Positions 57,841 through 64,000 of a stretch of 64,000 bases of DNA are shown here, piece by piece (position 1 is the first letter of the stretch; each line of letters opens with the position of its first letter). This stretch comes from Pleomorphomonas carboxyditropha (GTDB lineage: Bacteria; Pseudomonadota; Alphaproteobacteria; Rhizobiales; Pleomorphomonadaceae). The stretch lies in assembly GCF_002770725.1 (NCBI RefSeq), contig NZ_NQVN01000008.1:62001-126000 (forward strand), given 5' to 3'. Below the pieces are notes generated by a model. The model searched no databases. It saw only the letters and a program-made list of their open reading frames with translations, and was not told the origin of the DNA. Made by a program: the position numbers and the translations under genes.

Positions 57841-58968
57841 TCAGAACAAACTGAGCTGGACGCCGCCGTTGCCCGGCTTCAGGAATTTCTCCGTGTCGAG
57901 CTTCACCCGGTGCTTGTTGAGGCCGAGGCGCTTGGCGGTCAGCTCGAATCTCCGGCCGATCTGCCAGGCGTAGGGACCGGTGCCGCGCATGCGCTTGCCC
58001 CACTCGGCGTCGTAATCCTTGCCGCCGCGCATCGACTTCAAAACGTTCATGACGTGCCGGTAGCGGTCGGGCAGCTCGCGCAGCAGGAATTCGCGGAAGA
58101 TTTCCGATACTTCCAGCGGCAGGCGCAACAGCACGTAGCCGGCCTCGCGGGCGCCGAAGGTATGGGCCGCCTCGAGGATGCGCTCGATCTCGCTGTCGGT
58201 GACCGCCGGAATGATCGGCGCCAGCATGACGCCAACCGGGATGCCGGCCGCCGTCAGCTTCTGGACGGTCTCGAGGCGCCGCTGCGGGCTGGAGGCGCGC
58301 GGCTCCATGGCACGGGCGAGACGCCGGTCGAGCGTGGTGATGGAAACCGCCACCTTGACGAGGCCCTCGGCGGCCATCGGCTGGAGAATGTCGATATCGC
58401 GCAGCACCAGCGCCGACTTGGTGATGATCAGCGCCGGATGCCGGGTCTTGGCCAGCACCTCCAGCACCCGCCGGGTGATCTTCTGCTCCTTCTCGATCGG
58501 CTGGTAGGCGTCGGTCGCCGTGCCGATGGCGATCACCTTCGGCTGGTAGGACGGCGCGCCGAGCTGGCGCTCCAGCACCTCGGCGGCGTTGGTCTTGGCG
58601 TAGAGCTGGGTCTCGAAGTCGAGCCCCGGCGACAGGCCGAGGTAGGCGTGGTTCGGCCGGGCGTAGCAGTAGACGCAGCCATGCTCGCAACCACGGTAGG
58701 GGTTGAGCGAACGGTCGAAGGCGATGTCCGGGCTGTCGTTGCGGGTGATGACCGAACGCGCCGGCTCGACCTGCACCGTCGTCTTGAACGGCGGCAGTTC
58801 GTCGCCGTCGCTCCAGCCGTCGTCGAAGACGGTACGGCCATAGGCCTCGAACCGGCCCGAGGGATTGATGCCGGCGCCTCGGCCGCGCCGACGCCCGGCG
58901 GTGACCGCCGTGTCGGCGATCTCCGGCGCCGGGGTGGGCTCGATGAGAGGATGACAGGCGATGTTCAT
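57841..58968 (-). CDS. PA0069-type radical SAM protein (SplB-like)
   Basis: This 375-residue radical SAM protein has the cluster motif NPYRGCEHGCVYCYARPNHA (CxxxCxxC), and downstream IAIGTATDAYQPIEKEQKIT and GVMLAPIIPAVTDSEIERI. The family is related to spore photoproduct lyase in its core. Its function outside spores is unknown; a DNA repair role is conceivable but not shown. It starts MNIACHPLIEPTPAP and has a basic linker GRRRGRGAGINPSGRFE before the core. Confidence 0.9.
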   Translation of the reverse strand: MNIACHPLIEPTPAPEIADTAVTAGRRRGRGAGINPSGRFEAYGRTVFDDGWSDGDELPPFKTTVQVEPARSVITRNDSPDIAFDRSLNPYRGCEHGCVYCYARPNHAYLGLSPGLDFETQLYAKTNAAEVLERQLGAPSYQPKVIAIGTATDAYQPIEKEQKITRRVLEVLAKTRHPALIITKSALVLRDIDILQPMAAEGLVKVAVSITTLDRRLARAMEPRASSPQRRLETVQKLTAAGIPVGVMLAPIIPAVTDSEIERILEAAHTFGAREAGYVLLRLPLEVSEIFREFLLRELPDRYRHVMNVLKSMRGGKDYDAEWGKRMRGTGPYAWQIGRRFELTAKRLGLNKHRVKLDTEKFLKPGNGGVQLSLF

Positions 58969-59184
58969 GATTTGATCTTATGCGGGAACGGGAACAGGTC
59001 AAGAACATTCTTCGGGTCATCCACCGCCGGGCCCGAGTTCGGAGCGTCGAGCGCCGACCGCGCCACGCGCGGGAAAGCCGGGTGCGGAGGCCCGCCGGTG
59101 CCTCGGGGGAGGAAACTGGAAGCGATCGGAAGTCCGCGTTCGGACGGGCTCGCGCTTGCCCGGAAAACCCGCTAGAACGAAAGT

Positions 59185-59877
59185 ATGATCTCGGTCGTCA
59201 TACCTACCAAGAACAGCGAGGAAGCCCTCGTCCGCACGCTTTCGACGCTGGTCACCGGCGCCGCCGACGGCACGGTGCGCGAAGTGTTGGTGGTCGACGG
59301 CGGCTCGGAGGACCAGACGCGCCTCGTCGCCGAGGGGACGGGCTGCGATCTCGTTTCCGGCGCCGGCGGCGCCTGGGCGCGCTGCGCCATCGGGGCGGCG
59401 GCGGCCCAGCGCGGCGAGTTCCTGATGTTCCTACGCCCCGGCGTGCTGCTCGATCCCGGCTGGGAGAGCGATTTTCAGGCAGCGGCCGAGCGGCGTCTCC
59501 GGCAGGGCGACAGCCGTTTCGCCGCCGTCTTCCGCCTCGCCTCCGACGACGACACGCTGGCCGGCAGCCTCAGGCATTATCTGCAGCGCCTGTTCGGCCG
59601 TTGCGCCGGCGTGACGCACCCCGACCAGGGGCTGATCATCTCCCGCGGCTATTTCCGTGAACTCGGCGGTTTCAGCCGGCGCGACGGCTTGGCCGGCGTC
59701 GATCTCGTCCGCCGCGTCGGCCATCGTCGTCTCGTCCGCCTGAGGTCTCCGGCGGTGCGGGTGATCGCCGACGGCCAAGACGATGCCGTGGCCGGCGGCG
59801 GCGCGCTGGCCGCCCTGTTGCTCGTCTTCCGTCTGCCCGTCGGCATCGTCGCCGGGCTTACCGGCCGCAGAGCCTGA
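59185..59877 (+). CDS. family 2-like glycosyltransferase
   Basis: This 230-residue protein has the GT-A start MISVVIPTKNSEEALVRTLS and VLVVDGGSEDQTRLVAEG (nucleotide-sugar region). The second acidic motif is weaker (FLMFLRPGVLLDPGW takes the DxD position). The C-terminus has a hydrophobic stretch (ALAALLLVFRLPVGIVAGLT) that may anchor it to the membrane. The donor and acceptor are unknown. It is divergent from the radical SAM gene across about 215 bases. Confidence 0.82.
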   Translation: MISVVIPTKNSEEALVRTLSTLVTGAADGTVREVLVVDGGSEDQTRLVAEGTGCDLVSGAGGAWARCAIGAAAAQRGEFLMFLRPGVLLDPGWESDFQAAAERRLRQGDSRFAAVFRLASDDDTLAGSLRHYLQRLFGRCAGVTHPDQGLIISRGYFRELGGFSRRDGLAGVDLVRRVGHRRLVRLRSPAVRVIADGQDDAVAGGGALAALLLVFRLPVGIVAGLTGRRA

Positions 59878-59981
59878 CAAACTCTCCGAGAGTTGACTGG
59901 TCCGGTCGGCAGCCTGCGGCTAAAGAGGCGCGGCAGAGCAGGGACGCCATTGGAAGCGCCCCGCCAGCCGGAAGGAATCCC

Positions 59982-60488
59982 ATGACCATCGAGCTTCATG
60001 CCATCGCGGCGCCGGTCTTCACGGCCCGTCTCAAAGCCCTCGTCCATCTCCTGAAGATCGGCGAGAGCGAAGGCCGGGCGCGCGGCCTTTCCGAGGAAGC
60101 GGTGCTCGGCGCCCGACTCGCCCCGGACATGTTCGAGCTGAAGCGCCAGGTCCAGATCGCCACCGATCACGTCAAGGGGGCGATGGCGCGCCTCGCCGGC
60201 CTCGAGGCGCCCTCCTTCCCCGACAACGAGCAGACCTTCGCCGAGCTCTACGCCCGCATCGACAGGACGCTCGCCTTCGTTGCATCGGTGCCGGCCGCTG
60301 CGGTCAATGGCCGCGAGGAGACGATCGTCACGCTGAAGCTCCGCCAGGAAACCATGGAGCTCACGGCAATCGACTATCTTCAGGGCTTCGCCATCCCCAA
60401 TTTCTATTTCCACCTGACCACCGCCTACGACATCCTGCGCCATCTCGGCATGCCCTTGGGCAAGCGCGATTTCCTGTGGCGGCAGTGA
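59982..60488 (+). CDS. DUF1993 domain protein
   Basis: This 168-residue protein with a four-helix DinB/DUF1993-like pattern has LAPDMFELKRQVQIATDHVK near the middle and FAIPNFYFHLTTAYDILRHL near the end. The His residues in HVKG, FYFHLTTAY and RHLG could bind a metal. GGAAGGAA before the ATG is a good ribosome-binding site. The function is unknown. It lies 176 bases before ccrM. Confidence 0.85.
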   Translation: MTIELHAIAAPVFTARLKALVHLLKIGESEGRARGLSEEAVLGARLAPDMFELKRQVQIATDHVKGAMARLAGLEAPSFPDNEQTFAELYARIDRTLAFVASVPAAAVNGREETIVTLKLRQETMELTAIDYLQGFAIPNFYFHLTTAYDILRHLGMPLGKRDFLWRQ

Positions 60489-60528
60489 GGGCAGGGCGGC
60501 AGGGTTTTCGCCCCGATCGCTTGCATGG

Positions 60529-61825
<1,297 letters not shown>

Positions 61826-61850
61826 ACGAGCCCTGTTCCATACAAAAGAA

Positions 61851-61883
61851 GGCTCTCCGAACGATCGGAGAGCCATTTCTTTA
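61851..61883 (+). terminator. terminator downstream of ccrM
   Basis: GGCTCTCCGA (61851-61860) pairs perfectly with TCGGAGAGCC (61865-61874) around an ACGA loop, followed by ATTTCTTTA. It is 25 bases after the ccrM stop. Confidence 0.85.
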
Positions 61884-62098
61884 TCGGCGCTCAGTTTTCA
61901 AACCCGTGCCGTTCGGCATGCGGGCTGGCCTGCCCTCAAAATCTATGTCGCCCAACCGTATCGCGCCAGATTAGCCCAACCCGGCGCTGGTCGATCAAAT
62001 GACTATCGGGCCATGCCCCAATGGCAACCATTATCGCACCCGCGCCGTTCATCACCAAGTAACCCCCGATGCGACCATGGTCGCAAAACGACGGGGTC

Positions 62099-63211
62099 TT
62101 ACCGATCAAAGATTGTCCTTTTCGGCGCGAGCACGTTCCGGGCGTGCCGGCTTTGCCGTCGCGCCGGCCGGTCAGTCGCCGCCTCCACCACCTTGCGCAT
62201 GACGGAGGGCAGCGCCTCGCCGGCGACGGCGGCGGCGTCGAGCCAGAAACAGCCGGCAGGTGGCGGCCGGTCGCCGACCTCGGCCATCTTGACCGACAGC
62301 ACGAGATGAAAATGCGTGAAGGTGTGCTCGACCTCGCCGGCGGTCTTCCAGTCGGCGGGGAATGGCGGGGCGGCTTCGGGCGGTGCGCCTTCCCGCCAGT
62401 CGCCGCCGGGCACCTCCAGCATGCCGCCGAGCAGCCCCTTGTCGGGGCGACGGCGCACCAGCAGCGCATCGTCGTGCCGGCGGGCGACGAAGGCGACGCC
62501 GTAGCGCGTCGGCCGCTCCGCCTTGGCCCGCCGGCGCGGTAAGGTCTCGGCGTCGCCGCGGCGGCGGGCGAGGCAGGGTGCCGACCACGGGCAGAGGGCG
62601 CAGGCCGGCCGCTTCGGCGTGCAGATGGTGGCGCCGAGGTCCATCATCGCCTGGGCGAAATCGCCGGGGCGCTGTTGCGGCGTCAGCGTCGCGGTCAGGC
62701 GGCGGATCTCCGGCTTGACGTCGGGCAGCGGCGTTTCCAGCGCGAACAGCCGGGCCACCACCCGCTCGACGTTGCCGTCGACGACGGCGGCCGGCACGTC
62801 GAAGGCGATGGCGGCAATGGCCGCCGCCGTGTAGGGGCCGATGCCGGGCAGGGCGGCAAGGCCCTCGACCGTGTCGGGAAAGCGGCCGCCGTGGTCGCGC
62901 GCCACGGCTTCGGCGCAGGCCTTGAGGTTGCGGGCGCGCGAATAGTAGCCGAGGCCGGCCCAGGCGGCCATCACGTCGTCGCGCGGCGCGGCGGCGAGCG
63001 CCGGCAATGTCGGCCAGCGGGCGAGGAAATCGAGGAAATAGCTTTTGACGGCCGCCACCGTCGTCTGTTGCAGCATCACCTCGGAAAGCCAGACGCGGTA
63101 GGGATCGGGCAGCACGCCCAGCGCCCGATCCTCCGGCGGCACCCGCCAGGGCAGGCGGCGGGCATGGACGTCGTACCAGTCGAGAAGGGCGGTGGCGGAC
63201 GGCGCCGGCAT
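62099..63211 (-). CDS. mutY: A/G-specific adenine glycosylase
   Basis: MutY removes adenine mispaired with 8-oxoguanine. The 370-residue product has LSEVMLQQTTVAAV (catalytic Glu), the helix-hairpin-helix LPGIGPYTAAAIAAIAF, VDGNVERVVAR (catalytic Asp), and the iron-sulphur loop CTPKRPACALCPWSAPC (C-x6-C-x2-C-x5-C). A C-terminal NUDIX-like domain reads 8-oxoG. ATG 63211 is 48 bases from the divergent DciA-like gene. All cluster cysteines are kept. Confidence 0.95.
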   Translation of the reverse strand: MPAPSATALLDWYDVHARRLPWRVPPEDRALGVLPDPYRVWLSEVMLQQTTVAAVKSYFLDFLARWPTLPALAAAPRDDVMAAWAGLGYYSRARNLKACAEAVARDHGGRFPDTVEGLAALPGIGPYTAAAIAAIAFDVPAAVVDGNVERVVARLFALETPLPDVKPEIRRLTATLTPQQRPGDFAQAMMDLGATICTPKRPACALCPWSAPCLARRRGDAETLPRRRAKAERPTRYGVAFVARRHDDALLVRRRPDKGLLGGMLEVPGGDWREGAPPEAAPPFPADWKTAGEVEHTFTHFHLVLSVKMAEVGDRPPPAGCFWLDAAAVAGEALPSVMRKVVEAATDRPARRQSRHARNVLAPKRTIFDR

Positions 63212-63259
63212 GTGGGATAACCTCGGCTGGAGAACGGAACGCTGGAGGTTCCATAGCAG

Positions 63260-63787
63260 ATGGCGCGTCTGAGAAAACCGGCTTTCGTCTACAAGGGGGT
63301 GCGGCCGCTCGCCGACATCATCGCCGCGCCGCTCAGTGCCGCCTGCCGCAAGCGCGGCTTCGCCACGCTCGACCTCGTCGCCCACTGGCCGGACATCGTC
63401 GGTCCCGCCTATGCCGAGACGACGGCGCCCGACCAGTTGTCCTGGCCGCGCCGGCCGAAGGGGCTGATCGCCGAGGAGGAGCACGAGCCGGCGGTGCTCA
63501 CCGTGCGCTGCTCGGGCGCGGCGGCCATGCGCCTGACGCTCGAGGCACCGCAGGTGATCGAGCGCATCAACACCTTTTTCGGCTATCGGGTCGTCGGCCG
63601 CCTGAGGCCGCTGCAACTGCCGCCGGTCAGGATCGGCCCGCGGCCGCGCCCTCGGCCGGTGCAGCTTTCGCCGGAGGCGGAGGCCAGGGTGCGGGCGCTG
63701 GCCGCCGGCATCGACGACGACGGCCTCAAGGCGGCGGTGGAGCGGCTGGGGCGGGCGGTCGGCGGCGACAGTCGCGGCCGGCGTTGA
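63260..63787 (+). CDS. DciA-like DUF721 protein
   Basis: This 175-residue protein has RPLADIIAAPLSAACRKRGF, LVAHWPDIVGPAYAE and LTVRCSGAAAMRLTLEAPQV, the DUF721 core shared with DciA, which helps load the replicative helicase in bacteria lacking DnaC. A Pro/Arg-rich stretch (PPVRIGPRPRPRPVQLSPEA) follows. Whether it acts as helicase loader here is inference. It is divergent from mutY, as in other Rhizobiales. Confidence 0.85.
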   Translation: MARLRKPAFVYKGVRPLADIIAAPLSAACRKRGFATLDLVAHWPDIVGPAYAETTAPDQLSWPRRPKGLIAEEEHEPAVLTVRCSGAAAMRLTLEAPQVIERINTFFGYRVVGRLRPLQLPPVRIGPRPRPRPVQLSPEAEARVRALAAGIDDDGLKAAVERLGRAVGGDSRGRR

Positions 63788-63941
63788 AGCTGCGGGCGAT
63801 CGGTCTTCAGTGCGATGCTTCCGGGAGCCGAAGTATCCTGCCGCGGATTGGCAAACGCATCCTCTTCCCAATGACGTGGGCTTGCCATAATTTGCCGTCA
63901 ATGACTTGCCCGGTAGGGCCGGTTATCCGAAAGGGAACGAC

Positions 63942-64000
63942 ATGTTGACTCGCCGCCGCTTTCTCGTGACCACTGCAATTGCCGCGGCCGGGTTCGCCGT
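63942..64000 (+). CDS. start of a Tat-exported protein, probably DsbA-like (3' truncated)
   Basis: Only 19 codons are present: MLTRRRFLVTTAIAAAGFA, a twin-arginine signal peptide (RRRFL) followed by a hydrophobic Ala-rich core. AAGGGAA lies before the ATG. In many Rhizobiales the gene after mutY and DUF721 encodes a DsbA-family thiol-disulphide exchange protein, so that is the expected identity from order alone. The window ends inside the signal. Confidence 0.5.
   Translation, partial: MLTRRRFLVTTAIAAAGFA

Overview
This is a high-GC chromosomal stretch from an alphaproteobacterium, most likely of the order Hyphomicrobiales (Rhizobiales). The evidence is gene content and order: ccrM, popZ and hdaA are all present. 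So are the blocks purN-purM / CDP-alcohol phosphotransferase / permease / hdaA / ppk / ppx / rnd, pcm-tolC-popZ(-valS), folP-folB-folK, uvrA-ssb, and mutY-DUF721-(start of a Tat-exported protein). A GAACN7GAAC LexA-type box lies between uvrA and ssb, and GANTC sites occur in several promoters. The genus cannot be fixed from the sequence alone. No IS element, prophage, CRISPR array or rRNA was found. Both window edges cut genes.

Layout. 1-6.7 kb: a truncated FAD oxidase, small conserved proteins, a NUDIX hydrolase, a YedK/HMCES-type protein, a mazEF pair with its operator, then purN and purM on the minus strand. 6.9-15 kb: CDP-alcohol phosphotransferase, PerM-type permease, hdaA, ppk and ppx, a second toxin-antitoxin pair with a 25-bp palindromic operator, and rnd. 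15-26 kb: photolyase and serine dehydratase (divergent), a MarR regulator facing a membrane protein and a quinone-reductase-like gene, an FtsX-type ABC exporter with a His-rich loop plus a Tat-exported partner, a large alkaline phosphatase with an 11-bp periodic Pho box, and an SDR/TetR divergent pair with two operator copies.

26-38 kb is a sugar-utilisation region: a CUT1 ABC transporter, a GH1 beta-glucosidase, a divergent ROK repressor, and a second GH1 protein whose acid/base glutamate is replaced by methionine. The promoters of bglA and of the ROK gene carry the same operator at the same place relative to the -10 box, so the system looks autoregulated. A phd-vapC pair, tRNA-Asn and tRNA-Cys lie around it. 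37.5-50 kb: pcm, tolC, popZ, an insertion of four genes (41-43.4 kb), valS, a phosphoesterase, then the folate operon folP-folB-folK. That operon ends in a DUF556/MfnB relative that has lost all three lysines of the archaeal enzyme, and a cluster of three GANTC sites lies just upstream of it. 50-64 kb: uvrA and ssb sharing a LexA-type box, a GNAT acetyltransferase, alcohol dehydrogenase, MBL hydrolase and zincin, a radical SAM protein, a glycosyltransferase, DUF1993, ccrM with CtrA-like half-sites, mutY, a DciA-like gene and the first codons of a Tat-exported protein.

Three families of intergenic palindromic repeats are scattered through the right half. The points most worth following up are the ROK/GH1 regulatory pair, the mutated GH1 enzyme, the degenerate MfnB homologue in the folate operon, and the His-rich exporter next to the Pho-controlled alkaline phosphatase.
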